A DNA stretch of 11,605 nt from CAZEMR01 sp964513465 (GCA_964513465.1 CAZEMR010000088.1:1-11605); one strand, 5' to 3'. Counted from the first letter of the stretch, positions 1 to 8,172 are shown. The notes: generated by a model not told the origin, from the sequence alone. Made by a program: numbers and translations.

Positions 1-1843
1 CGCCGAGATCGAAGTCCGTTTCATTGCCGAATCCGAAGAAATATTTCAGGTCAATTTGTGAATAAAGAATTTCTAAATAAAAATCATTTTTGCTGATGAT
101 ATTCGGAAAATCCATGCTGAAATCCGCTCTGATGCCGTTCAGGAGTATCGAATACCCAAGCCGCAGCGATGAGGAATATTTATATGGATCGGCGAGGAAT
201 CCGTATTTGGTGTATTCCGGTCCGCCGCCTATGAAAACACCGTCGTCCGCATTAATATCCAGCCAGGGCGAAATCTCCCACGAGCTGCCCCAGTCGCGCA
301 CAGGTGGTTCGAATCGGAGAGTATCGTTGAAGGAAAGAATAACCCCAATGTTAATAAATTTTGCGGAATTGTCGGGAATTACTGATTTTCCGGATTCATT
401 ATCATAAATCCATGTCTGCGTTTTCCATGAATCAAAGGGCAAGAATCCCCATGCCGCGCCGGTGATGCGGGATTCGTCGCGGATGCTGTCGCGTCCGGCG
501 CCGCAGATCACATGCACGCCGATGGCCGGAGTTGCGGAGCGGCCGGATATATTTATATAATCATCGCCACCCTTGAAATTAATTCGGACGTCTTCGGTTT
601 CGTCAGGAATGAATATTCTGTGAAAAAACCGGGAATCGGATTGTTTGTCAAATAAATTGATTTCAACTCTGCCATCTTCATAGCGGGTTATATCGCATCT
701 TTCCGATTTATTGCTCCCCTGAATATCCACATTTTCTGCTAATATTTCATAAAAATCCGACGATGCTTCTCCGAGGGAATTCCTGCGCGCAATCAGCCTG
801 CTGATCAGCTCGGCGCCGCTGATTGCGAACATCTCGCGAGGCATTGCCCTGACTGCGCGGATAATTATGTCGTCGCTTAGCTGTGATATAACCCTGTTTG
901 TTACCGAGTCCCATGTGCGGCGGCCGATCCCGCTTAATATCTTCCGGTCGAGGTGCCGCCCCGACCAGGTCAGATTTTCGATCGATGGATAGTCATTATC
1001 GCAGCTTTCGACCTGCTTCGAATAAATCGTTATCGCCCATGGGAGAAGGCCGTCGTAGCGGCAAAAGGCCTGGTCGCGGTCGTGGGGGATGGGCAAAATC
1101 GAATCGCCCCTGAACGCCCAGCGCCATTGGTTAATATGCCGATCCCAGTCGCCGGTGAAAACGTCGATCAGCCGGGCTTTGAGGTAAGTTATTGCATCGG
1201 GACGGAATGCGTTGTCGCGCTCGCACAAACGGAGCATAGGATAGCTGCGCAAAATGCTGTCGGCGGCTGCGAACCGGCCGCTGGCGTTGGATTCGTCCGG
1301 GTAAATTTCCAGAGTGCCGGCCATCCCTGCGAATTCGCTGCGGAAGCTGCCAAGCCGGGGGTTATCGGGTAATACGAACAGCTTCACATCCGGATTGAGG
1401 ACGCCGGCGGCTTTCAGGATCGGCGCCATAATCAGCGGGCCGGCCGGATGGGTGGTCGAGAAAATTTCCTTGGTGACGTCATCTACGAGTGATTTGTCGA
1501 GGTCTTCTGGCAGAAATCCGCGGGTGAATTTTTCCAGCGAGCGAAAATTATAAATTATTCCATTTCTGCTTTCGAGAAGCAGCGAGACCGTCTGGGCGTC
1601 CGGGGCGCGCCCGATCGGGGTAAGCCCTCCGGCGAACGTATCCATATCCAGCAACGGGACGCGGATGGGAGTAGTCCACAAATCGCGCCATGTATCGCCG
1701 AAGTAGAAGCGGTGCAGTGCTCCGGACTCGTATTCAGCATGGGGTACGATCTCGGCATAATCAGAATCCGCAGAATTCGCCGGCTGAGACAGGATTAATA
1801 TAAATATTAGTCCCGCCAGAATATGGAAGATTTTTTGCTTCAT
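1..1843 (-). CDS. Exported kinase-motif / BamA-like barrel protein, 3' end cut by window edge
   Basis: An open frame of 614 codons runs from ATG at 1843-1841 to the left edge with no stop, so the C-terminus is missing. Residues 1-24 form a signal peptide (basic start, hydrophobic core ILAGLIFILIL, likely cleavage after ANS). Residues 45-80 (FYFGDTWRDLWTTPI, LDMDTFAGGLTPIG) and 231-265 (GDWDRHINQWRW, PIPHDRDQAF, YDG) are hallmarks of a Bacteroidota outer-membrane family often fused to an N-terminal metallophosphoesterase, which is absent here. The Asp/Arg/His loop plus a downstream DRD resembles the catalytic and metal-binding loops of CotH/HipA/FAM20-like kinases; that is inference. Glycine/aspartate-rich segments (FKGGDDYI, GAGRDSI) precede the start of a BamA/D15-like barrel (IGGGPEYTKYGF, FFGFGNETDF). 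The gene lies 69 bp behind the efflux genes on the same strand with no terminator between, so it probably belongs to their operon. Its substrate is unknown. Confidence 0.75.
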   Translation of the reverse strand, partial: MKQKIFHILAGLIFILILSQPANSADSDYAEIVPHAEYESGALHRFYFGDTWRDLWTTPIRVPLLDMDTFAGGLTPIGRAPDAQTVSLLLESRNGIIYNFRSLEKFTRGFLPEDLDKSLVDDVTKEIFSTTHPAGPLIMAPILKAAGVLNPDVKLFVLPDNPRLGSFRSEFAGMAGTLEIYPDESNASGRFAAADSILRSYPMLRLCERDNAFRPDAITYLKARLIDVFTGDWDRHINQWRWAFRGDSILPIPHDRDQAFCRYDGLLPWAITIYSKQVESCDNDYPSIENLTWSGRHLDRKILSGIGRRTWDSVTNRVISQLSDDIIIRAVRAMPREMFAISGAELISRLIARRNSLGEASSDFYEILAENVDIQGSNKSERCDITRYEDGRVEINLFDKQSDSRFFHRIFIPDETEDVRINFKGGDDYINISGRSATPAIGVHVICGAGRDSIRDESRITGAAWGFLPFDSWKTQTWIYDNESGKSVIPDNSAKFINIGVILSFNDTLRFEPPVRDWGSSWEISPWLDINADDGVFIGGGPEYTKYGFLADPYKYSSSLRLGYSILLNGIRADFSMDFPNIISKNDFYLEILYSQIDLKYFFGFGNETDFDLG

Positions 1844-1912
1844 GGAAAGAATAAATTAATGAGGCAATATATATAAATATACCAGAGGAAATTATATTTT
1901 CAAAAAATCAGA

Positions 1913-3223
1913 TTATTTGTATTCATCGAGCAGGCGTCCGGCAATCAGCATCAGCTCGGTGCGGGCAAGCCGGGTGCGGTATTCCACATCGTTGAGCCGT
2001 AGCCGCGCGCGCATCAGATTGATCTGCGACTGGCGAAGCTCCAGCGAAGTTGTCTGGCCCAGTTCATAAAGCGATTGCGTGCGCTCGTAGTTGAGTCGGG
2101 CTGTTTCGATTGCTGTTTCTTCGAGCGCGTGCATTTTTTTGAGCATCTCGTAATTTTCATATGCATTGCGGAGATTCATGTCGATCCGGGCGCGGATTTG
2201 CTCGATGGCGACCTCGTTCATTTCGATGGCGATCTCGCTGTTTTCGGAGCGGATCATCGTCTGGAAGCTGTTGAACAGGGTAAGCGAGGCATTGACCGAG
2301 GCGCTGAAGCCCTCCTGTACGTTGTATAGGAAGAATCCGCCGTCGCTTTCCGTTCGGTTGTAGTTATATCCCGCGCTGACGGATATCCTGGGATAAAGCG
2401 CGGACATCACGAGATCGCGGTCGCGTTCGGATATGTCGCGCTCGGCGATTGCCTTATTGATTGATGAATTATTACGCATTGCGTCGCGGCGGAGTGAGTC
2501 CAGCGGCGGCGCTGGGTCGATTGCCAAGCCTTCGGCGGGGATGAATTTCTCGTCGTGGCTGCGCCCCATAACGAAATTGAGCTGGCGGATTATATTTTTA
2601 TATTCGAGCTCCGACTGCATATACGCCGAGCTGTCGGCGTTGAGATCGACCTCGGCCCGGAGGAGCTGAACGCGGACTGCGGCGCCGTATTCCGCGCGGT
2701 CTTTGGCGCGCTGGTAGCGCTGGCGCGAAAGCCCGAGATTGTCCGCGGCGACTTTCATATTGCGGCGCGCGGTTGCGGCATTATAGTAAGCGGCGATCAG
2801 GCTGCGGAGCATTTCCTCCATGGCGAGCTGGAGCTCGATGTCGCTTTTTTGGCGGAGCAATTCGAGGCGGTCGAGCGAAATGAACATGCCCATGCCGTCG
2901 AATATCGTCCAGTTGAGCTGCACAGCGCCGTTATAGGTGGTGGTTTCGGCATTGTTTTTATTGATGGATTGCTGCATAACGAGGTCCATGCGGATGTCGT
3001 TTACGCTATAGCTGCCGCCGGCGCTGGCGGTGATCGTGGGCAGAAATCCGGCATTACCGACGTGGACGTTGTTGTCGGCTATCTCGCGCTGCTTTCGGAC
3101 GAGGCGTACGGAATAATTATTCGCCAGGGCAATTTCGATCGCATCGCCGAGCCGGAGAGTATCCTGGGCAATTGCGGGCATTGCCAGCGAAATAATAAAT
3201 ATTATTATCAGAATTTTTTTCAT
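1913..3223 (-). CDS. TolC-like outer-membrane efflux protein
   Basis: This 436-residue protein is a full-length outer-membrane channel of the TolC/OEP family (outer membrane efflux protein repeats), which forms the exit duct of a tripartite pump. Residues 1-19 are a signal peptide ending AIA before QD. There is no lipobox cysteine, so it is not a lipoprotein as many OprM-type members are. Two family repeats are visible. The first starts LRLGDAIEIALANN (about 23-36) with GFLPTITASAG at 59-69. The second contains ALYPRISVSAGYNYN (275-289) and ends with LYELGQTTSLELRQSQINL (385-403) and a terminal helix ARTELMLIAG (420-429). Long Glu/Arg-rich helical stretches between them match the alpha-barrel. 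It begins 2 bp after the stop of the pump gene, so the two are almost certainly co-transcribed and translationally coupled. No Shine-Dalgarno is visible. The substrate cannot be read from sequence. Confidence 0.94.
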   Translation of the reverse strand: MKKILIIIFIISLAMPAIAQDTLRLGDAIEIALANNYSVRLVRKQREIADNNVHVGNAGFLPTITASAGGSYSVNDIRMDLVMQQSINKNNAETTTYNGAVQLNWTIFDGMGMFISLDRLELLRQKSDIELQLAMEEMLRSLIAAYYNAATARRNMKVAADNLGLSRQRYQRAKDRAEYGAAVRVQLLRAEVDLNADSSAYMQSELEYKNIIRQLNFVMGRSHDEKFIPAEGLAIDPAPPLDSLRRDAMRNNSSINKAIAERDISERDRDLVMSALYPRISVSAGYNYNRTESDGGFFLYNVQEGFSASVNASLTLFNSFQTMIRSENSEIAIEMNEVAIEQIRARIDMNLRNAYENYEMLKKMHALEETAIETARLNYERTQSLYELGQTTSLELRQSQINLMRARLRLNDVEYRTRLARTELMLIAGRLLDEYK

Positions 3224-3225
3224 AA

Positions 3226-6200
3226 TTAATTCGAATTATTTTCACCGGTATATTCTTCTAATTTCTTTTGCTCGATGATTGCGGGTTCGACTTCTTCGGC
3301 CGAGGGCTTTTCGCCGGTTCGCAGCCATTTGATCCATCTTCTGAATTTATTCATATACATAAGGAATATGGGCAGAAAGATGATTGTCAGCACCGATCCG
3401 AACAGCAGCCCGGCGGATACGGAGATTGCCATTGGTATCAGAAAGCGTGCCTGGCGCGACGTCTCAGCCAATAGCGGCAGCAGCCCGAGCACGGTGGTCA
3501 CGGTGGTGAGCACAATCGGCCGGAAGCGGTTTATGCTGGTCTCGAATACGGCTTCGCGGAATGGTGTTCCGTTCTGCAGGTTATGGTTCATCGTATTTAT
3601 ATATACAATCGAGTCGTTGATTATTATTCCCAAAAGCGCGATTATTCCATAGGCGCTCATCATATTGATCGGCATTCCGTAAGCGAAATGGCCCCATGAA
3701 GCGCCGATGAATCCCAGCGGCAGAAGCGAGAACACCACCAGCGCCTGGGTGAACGAGCGGAAGCTGAGCACGACGAGGAAGAACATGATCACGAATGCCA
3801 CCGGCATGGCCACCTGCGCAGAGCGCGCGGTTTTGAATATCTCGCGTCGCTGACCCGATTCGGCGAGCGATATGCCAGGGTTGCGCTCGAGTATCGGCGC
3901 CAGAATTTCGTCCATGACGCGGTTGAGTATCGGCGGCACTTCGGCGTTCTGGTTGACGAGGTCGGCCTCGACCGTGATATTGCGTTTGCCGTCGAGGTGG
4001 TTGATTACGGCGGTACTACGGCCGATTGTGTAATCAATCAGCTCGGATACGGGGTATTCCCGGCCCCCGGGCAGCCTCATGCGCATATCTTCGAACTGGC
4101 CGATAGACGAGCGGTCGGCGTCGGTATATTGCACCCAGACTTTGATCTCGTCTTCTCCGCGCTGCAATCGCTGGGCTTCGGCGCCGAAGAATCCCCGGCG
4201 GATAGCCATCGCAAGCTGCAGGTTGGTGAATCCGAGCAATCGGGCCTTATCATTTAATTTTATCTGAATTTCGCGGAGGCCTTCGGGTTCGTTGTCCTCG
4301 ATGTCCTTCAGCTCGGGCATTTGTTTTAATTTGGATTTCAATTCCGTAGTTGCGGACTGCAGGCTGCGCAGGTCGTTGCTGAGCATCGATACGGAGATTG
4401 GCTTGCCGAAGCGGGAGCCTCCGCCATAGATGAGCTTCTCGGCGCTGTAGACCGGCCCGACTCGCTCGCGGATGCGGTTGGCCATCTGATTGGTCTCGAC
4501 ATCCCGGCGTTCGCCGCTGACCATAACTACTTTGATTGTGCCGATATTCGGGCCGCCCTTTTCGACTGCGCCGAATAATCCGGTCGGGCCCTGACCGAGC
4601 TTGAGTATGATGTGTTCGACCAGTTTCTGGTCGTATTCTTTTTCCATTTCGGCGGTGACGTCCCATGAGGCCTTTTCGATACGGTCGAGTATAGACTTGG
4701 TGACCGGCTCGCGGGTGCCGGCGGGGAGTTCGAGGCTGATCTCGAAGGAATCCTCCTCGAGCGAGGGGAAGAATGTTGCGCCGATTATTCCGCCCTGATA
4801 AGCGCCTATGGTCAATAAAGACAAAGCGATAGCGATAGCGATTATCAGAAAATTATTTTTCATAAAAAATCGGAGGGTCTTTGCAGTCCAGACATCCCGC
4901 GGATAAGCCAGCGCGCGGTCGAGAAATTCGCGGAATTTTCCTTTACCCGAACCTTTGCGGATTGCCCGGGAGTGCGCGAGATGAGAGGGCAATATTAACG
5001 ATGCCTCGATAAGCGAAAATCCGAGAATTACCACCACCACAAACGCCATATCGACCATATTCCGGCCCTGACTGCCGTCGAGAAAGAAAAAGGGAGTGAA
5101 TGCGACAATGGTTGTAATCACCGCAAAGGCCACCGAGGGTAATACCTCGAAAGTCCCCGTCATCGCGGCTGTGAACGGGCGCTTGCCCTGTTCGTAATTC
5201 TGGTAAATTTGCTCGGCGATTATGATTCCGTCGTCCACCAGTATTCCGACCACAATGAGCAGCCCGAACAGCGAGATGACGTTGATCGTAATTCCGGCCA
5301 GATACATCATCAGAAACGAACCGAGGAATGCGAACGGCAGTCCAAGCGCCACCCAGAACGCCAGCCGAAAGTCGAGGAACAGCGCCAGCGACAGCAATAC
5401 CAGCGCAACGCCGAGGATGCCGTTTTCGATAAGCATATCGAGACGGTCGCTGAGCGATGTGGTGGCGTCGTCGAGAATGATTATATCGATGCCTGCGTGC
5501 TTTTCGCGGAATTCATCGACGTATGCGCGGGTTTTTTCTGCGACTTCGATAATGTCTTCCTCGAGCAGCTTATTGACTGTTATGATAACTGCGCGCTTAT
5601 TATCAATATAGGTCTTTTGCGGGGTATCTTCCCATGTGTTAACGACTTCGGCGATATCGCCGAGGCGGACGATGTCGCCGGCGGCGTCGGATTTGACAAC
5701 GATGTCCTTGAGCTCGGCTGCGTAATATTCCTTAGCTTCAATCCGGATGCGGATTTCCTCTTCGTCGGTTTTGATCGATCCGGCCGTAAGGTCGATATTT
5801 TCCTGCTGAACTGCCATCGCGATATCGGAGAAACTCAGGCCATAGCTGCGGAGAACTTTTTCGCTTACAAGTATCTCGATTTCCTCGTCGGGGAATCCGG
5901 ATAGCTCTATCTGCGAAATTCCGTCGATCGACCTCAGGTCGTTTTCGATCCTTCGGGCCAGCGTTTTGAGCGATTTGACGTCCATATCGCCGCTGACTGC
6001 AAAGCTGATTGCAAACTGGATAGTGGGCACTTTGAATACCACCAGCGGCTCCATCCCAGTGGGAAATGAATTGATGCGATTGACCGCATTGCGGACGTCG
6101 AGCAGCACCTCGTCCACATCATATTCGCGTAGTGTCTCTATCGTAATATTTGCAATATTTTCGCGCGATTCGGACGTATATCGCTCGATTCCCTGAAGCC

Positions 6201-6420
6201 CTTTCAGATTGTCCTCGATTTTGCGGACGATCCCTTTCTCGATTTCTTCGGGCGATGCACCGGGGAAGGTGATCTGGATTTGTATTACCTGGCGTTCGAA
6301 CTGCGGGAAAAACGAGGACTTCAGGCTGAGCACGGCAATCAGACCGAAGACCAGGGTCATGATCTTGATAACATTCGGCCAGGTCGGATATTTTATAAAA
6401 AAGTTGATTAATTTTTTCAT
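3226..6420 (-). CDS. RND-family efflux pump (AcrB/HAE-like inner-membrane transporter)
   Basis: This 1064-residue protein has the length and architecture of an RND permease: TM1 at about 18-35, a periplasmic porter loop to about 330, TM2-6 to about 480, TM7 near 520, a second porter loop to about 870, and TM8-12 to about 1024. It uses the proton gradient to export compounds through the adaptor and outer-membrane channel encoded beside it. The TM1 exit shows the usual FFPQFER and FPGASPEEIEKGIVRKIE. TM4 has the proton-relay pair D396-D397 in VVGILVDDGIII. In TM10 the position of AcrB Lys940 is Asn (N935, GIIINDSIV), while the Arg and Thr equivalent to AcrB R971 and T978 are present in RFRPIVLTT (R965, T972). 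This favours a non-AcrB HAE-type subfamily rather than a drug pump of known substrate. It starts 24 bp after the adaptor stop and ends 2 bp before the channel gene. The C-terminal tail is charged and Glu-rich. Confidence 0.95.
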   Translation of the reverse strand: MKKLINFFIKYPTWPNVIKIMTLVFGLIAVLSLKSSFFPQFERQVIQIQITFPGASPEEIEKGIVRKIEDNLKGLQGIERYTSESRENIANITIETLREYDVDEVLLDVRNAVNRINSFPTGMEPLVVFKVPTIQFAISFAVSGDMDVKSLKTLARRIENDLRSIDGISQIELSGFPDEEIEILVSEKVLRSYGLSFSDIAMAVQQENIDLTAGSIKTDEEEIRIRIEAKEYYAAELKDIVVKSDAAGDIVRLGDIAEVVNTWEDTPQKTYIDNKRAVIITVNKLLEEDIIEVAEKTRAYVDEFREKHAGIDIIILDDATTSLSDRLDMLIENGILGVALVLLSLALFLDFRLAFWVALGLPFAFLGSFLMMYLAGITINVISLFGLLIVVGILVDDGIIIAEQIYQNYEQGKRPFTAAMTGTFEVLPSVAFAVITTIVAFTPFFFLDGSQGRNMVDMAFVVVVILGFSLIEASLILPSHLAHSRAIRKGSGKGKFREFLDRALAYPRDVWTAKTLRFFMKNNFLIIAIAIALSLLTIGAYQGGIIGATFFPSLEEDSFEISLELPAGTREPVTKSILDRIEKASWDVTAEMEKEYDQKLVEHIILKLGQGPTGLFGAVEKGGPNIGTIKVVMVSGERRDVETNQMANRIRERVGPVYSAEKLIYGGGSRFGKPISVSMLSNDLRSLQSATTELKSKLKQMPELKDIEDNEPEGLREIQIKLNDKARLLGFTNLQLAMAIRRGFFGAEAQRLQRGEDEIKVWVQYTDADRSSIGQFEDMRMRLPGGREYPVSELIDYTIGRSTAVINHLDGKRNITVEADLVNQNAEVPPILNRVMDEILAPILERNPGISLAESGQRREIFKTARSAQVAMPVAFVIMFFLVVLSFRSFTQALVVFSLLPLGFIGASWGHFAYGMPINMMSAYGIIALLGIIINDSIVYINTMNHNLQNGTPFREAVFETSINRFRPIVLTTVTTVLGLLPLLAETSRQARFLIPMAISVSAGLLFGSVLTIIFLPIFLMYMNKFRRWIKWLRTGEKPSAEEVEPAIIEQKKLEEYTGENNSN

Positions 6421-6444
6421 AATCAGAACTATTAATTTGAAAAA

Positions 6445-7560
6445 TTATTCAAATACGGGGATTACAGCCATGCCGGGGCTGGCGCCGACGATCGGCTCTG
6501 TGATGACGGTGTCGCCCGGTCGTACGCCGCGGATAAATGCAGAGCTTTCGTCCATCCGCACCAGCTCGATTGATTCCTCGTAAAGTGCGCTGTCGCGGGC
6601 GATATATATATAATTATTGTTGACAAGTGCGCGGCGGGGCACCCGCAGGACGCTGTCCAGACGGATGCCCTTGATCTCTGCACGCATATACATGCCTTCG
6701 CGAAGGTTTTCTCCGCTGATTTCCGCGAAAATATTCAATGTCTGGGTTGTGGGGTCGATCTTCCGGTTCACCCGGCCGACGCGGCCATTCCACTTGGCCG
6801 GCATATCGCCGACTGTGGCCACGACGGGGTCGCCCACGCCCACGAAGCGCGCTTCTGCGGCCGGAGCGGGAAGGCGCAGCTCGTAGCGGTCGCTGCCGGA
6901 AAATTCGCCGAGCTTCTGGCCCGGACGGATCAGCATGCCGGGTTCGATCATACTCATTGTGACCGAGCCTGCGAACGGCGCGCGGATTATATATTTATCC
7001 AGCCGAAGCTCCAGATTTTTAATCGCATAAAATGATTTAAATACCGCGCGGGAGGCAAGGAAATACTTCTCCTGCGGACTGCGCGGTTCGGGCAGATCGG
7101 CGATCGGCTCTTTGATTTCGAAATTTTGCAAATATTCATTCCAGTGGGGGAACGACTTTGGGAAATCGGATTTGATGTCGGGCATAATCGAAGTAAGTAC
7201 GGTCAGAAAGTCGCTTTTGGTCGAATATAGATTCAGCCGGGCCTCCTCGGCATCGATGCGGATCATCGGCTGGCCTTTGCCGAAGGAGACGCCCTCTTCG
7301 AATTGCGTGCCGGATTCGAGTAGTATGCCGCTGACCTCTGAGAATACCTCGATAGTGTTCCTGGCGCTTAGCCGGCCGTAGGCGGTAACGACCGATGGGT
7401 ATGATTCGTATTCAACTATTCGGACGCTGACGTATTTGGCGGCGCGCTCCTCGACCAGTGCGGGCGGCTTTTCGGCCATCGAGGCGAACCATCGCATGAG
7501 TAGATATCCGAGGGCAATGATTGCGATTCCGATAGCGGCGATAATGATTTTTCGTTTCAT
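6445..7560 (-). CDS. Periplasmic adaptor (membrane fusion) subunit of RND efflux system
   Basis: This 371-residue protein is an HlyD/AcrA-type adaptor that bridges the inner-membrane pump and the outer-membrane channel. Residues 4-23 form one hydrophobic helix after MKRK. There is no lipobox cysteine, so it is anchored by an uncleaved helix or released by signal peptidase. The split biotinyl/lipoyl-like domain is recognisable: ARNTIEVFSEVSGIL (66-80) with GKGQPMIRID (94-103), and the second half IIRAPFAGSVTMSMIEPGML (191-210) with IRPGQKLGEFS. The alpha-hairpin between them (about 105-188) is interrupted by a Pro- and acid-containing stretch (IMPDIKSDFPKSFPHW), longer and less regular than in AcrA. 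The beta-barrel (REGMYMRAEI, 287-296) and membrane-proximal domain (VPRRALVNNNYIYI, 307-320) follow. It sits 26 bp after the repressor stop and 24 bp before the pump, as expected in an operon. No Shine-Dalgarno is visible before the ATG. Confidence 0.94.
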   Translation of the reverse strand: MKRKIIIAAIGIAIIALGYLLMRWFASMAEKPPALVEERAAKYVSVRIVEYESYPSVVTAYGRLSARNTIEVFSEVSGILLESGTQFEEGVSFGKGQPMIRIDAEEARLNLYSTKSDFLTVLTSIMPDIKSDFPKSFPHWNEYLQNFEIKEPIADLPEPRSPQEKYFLASRAVFKSFYAIKNLELRLDKYIIRAPFAGSVTMSMIEPGMLIRPGQKLGEFSGSDRYELRLPAPAAEARFVGVGDPVVATVGDMPAKWNGRVGRVNRKIDPTTQTLNIFAEISGENLREGMYMRAEIKGIRLDSVLRVPRRALVNNNYIYIARDSALYEESIELVRMDESSAFIRGVRPGDTVITEPIVGASPGMAVIPVFE

Positions 7561-7586
7561 ATTCGGAATAAATATTTATGAAAAAA

Positions 7587-8030
7587 TTAAATTTTTGCGA
7601 GATTATCACATACCCGGATGAGCAGGGATTTCAGCACTATGACTTCTTCGTCGCTGATTCCGTCGGTGGCGCGGCTCATTACTTCCATTGCCTCGGGCAT
7701 AAGCTGCTGCTCGAGCTCGCGGCCTTCGTCGGTGAGCGATACTATCCGGCTGCGTTTGTCGCGGGGGGCGGCGCTGCGCCTGATCAATCCGCGTCGCTCG
7801 AGTCCGCCTGCCAGCCGTGCGAGCGTTGCTTTGTCCTTATGGCATAATTCGGCGAGCTCTTTCTGCGGTCGGGCGTCCGCTATCCATAAAAACAACAACA
7901 AATGCCACTGGTCGAATGTGATGTTAAATCCCATCCGGTTAAATTTCCTGTTGAGAGCGTTTTTCATTGCGCGGGCTGCATATCCGAGATGGGCGCCCAG
8001 CGCATCGTTTATGTCGGGATTATGATTCAT
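7587..8030 (-). CDS. MarR-family transcriptional repressor
   Basis: This 147-residue protein has normal MarR length and layout. An N-terminal dimerisation helix (about 8-32) precedes FDQWHLLLFLWI (39-50). A winged helix-turn-helix follows at about 56-81 (KELAELCHKDKATLARLAGG, then LERRGLI). The wing is SAAPRDKRSRIVSLTDEG (86-103), with the family's conserved DxR/R core as D91-K92-R93. A C-terminal helix (115-147) completes the dimer interface. MarR proteins bind short palindromes and let go on ligand binding or oxidation. It is the first gene of the efflux operon and starts 8 bp beyond a perfect palindrome, so it likely represses itself and the pump genes. Cysteines C63 (in the HTH) and C141 are present, but nothing shows they are redox sensors. 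There is no N-terminal OhrR-type cysteine. The inducer is unknown. Confidence 0.93.
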   Translation of the reverse strand: MNHNPDINDALGAHLGYAARAMKNALNRKFNRMGFNITFDQWHLLLFLWIADARPQKELAELCHKDKATLARLAGGLERRGLIRRSAAPRDKRSRIVSLTDEGRELEQQLMPEAMEVMSRATDGISDEEVIVLKSLLIRVCDNLAKI

Positions 8031-8037
8031 TCAAATG

Positions 8038-8051
8038 GTTGCATGCGCAAC
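8038..8051. promoter_or_regulatory. Candidate MarR operator palindrome
   Basis: GTTGCATGCGCAAC is a 5+4+5 inverted repeat with perfect GTTGC/GCAAC arms. The match resumes one base further out (T8036/A8053) after one mismatch. GTTGC-N4-GCAAC is a typical spacing and base content for MarR-family operators. It lies 7 bp upstream of the marR start codon, where a bound dimer would block transcription of the minus-strand efflux operon. The assignment to this repressor is inference. Confidence 0.65.
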
Positions 8052-8092
8052 TAATTTAAAATTTTTTTCTGATTTTCAAAAAAATATTTTAA

Positions 8093-8099
8093 TTGCAAC
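8093..8099. promoter_or_regulatory. Possible second MarR half-site (TTGCAAC)
   Basis: GCAAC recurs at 8095-8099, in the same orientation as the right arm of the palindrome and 48 bp from it, within an otherwise AT-only stretch. The matching GTTGC partner at 4-bp spacing is absent, so this is at best a half or weak site. It could extend repression toward the divergent membrane-protein gene. It may also be chance. Confidence 0.25.
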
Positions 8100-8117
8100 A
8101 AAAAATCTTCATTATAT

Positions 8118-8135
8118 GTATATATAAATATATAC
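8118..8135. repeat. AT-rich perfect inverted repeat in the divergent promoter region
   Basis: GTATATAT-AA-ATATATAC is a perfect inverted repeat with 8-bp arms and a 2-bp centre, bounded by G and C. It lies 42 bp upstream of the ATG at 8178 and 87 bp from the marR start. It could be a regulator site, or it could simply be the melting region of a promoter. A TATAAT on the minus strand (8116-8111) touches it, but no convincing -35 is placed for it. Confidence 0.4.
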
Positions 8136-8168
8136 CTTCTACAAATCTGAATTTTGATAAATAAACCC

Positions 8169-8172
8169 GGAG
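8169..8172 (+). promoter_or_regulatory. Ribosome binding site deciding the 8178 start
   Basis: GGAG stands 5 bp before ATG 8178. An in-frame TTG lies upstream at 8154, but it would place this site inside the coding region and has no such motif of its own. The ATG is therefore the preferred start. Confidence 0.6.

Noticed and set aside
953..1372. Plus-strand open frames over the left-edge gene (also 90-407, 898-1113 and 1314-1553)
   Set aside because: They lie opposite an uninterrupted 614-codon frame with a signal peptide and conserved family motifs, and they have no features of their own.
1844..1912. Possible terminator between the channel gene and the barrel gene
   Set aside because: The gap is AT-rich but contains no GC stem followed by a T-run in the minus-strand direction.
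2555..3229. 224-residue plus-strand open frame opposite the TolC-like gene
   Set aside because: The minus-strand product has a signal peptide and both family repeats. The plus-strand one is a shadow with no recognisable features.
5209..5904. 231-residue plus-strand open frame opposite the pump
   Set aside because: It is fully inside the RND gene and its sequence is a low-quality acidic/aromatic shadow of the porter and TM4 coding region.
8093..8124. Sigma-70 promoter TTGCAA plus TATATA toward the plus strand
   Set aside because: The spacing is 20 bp for the best -10 candidate and 15 bp for another. In such AT-rich DNA this is not convincing, and no TAnnTTTG Bacteroidota-type -7 element was found.
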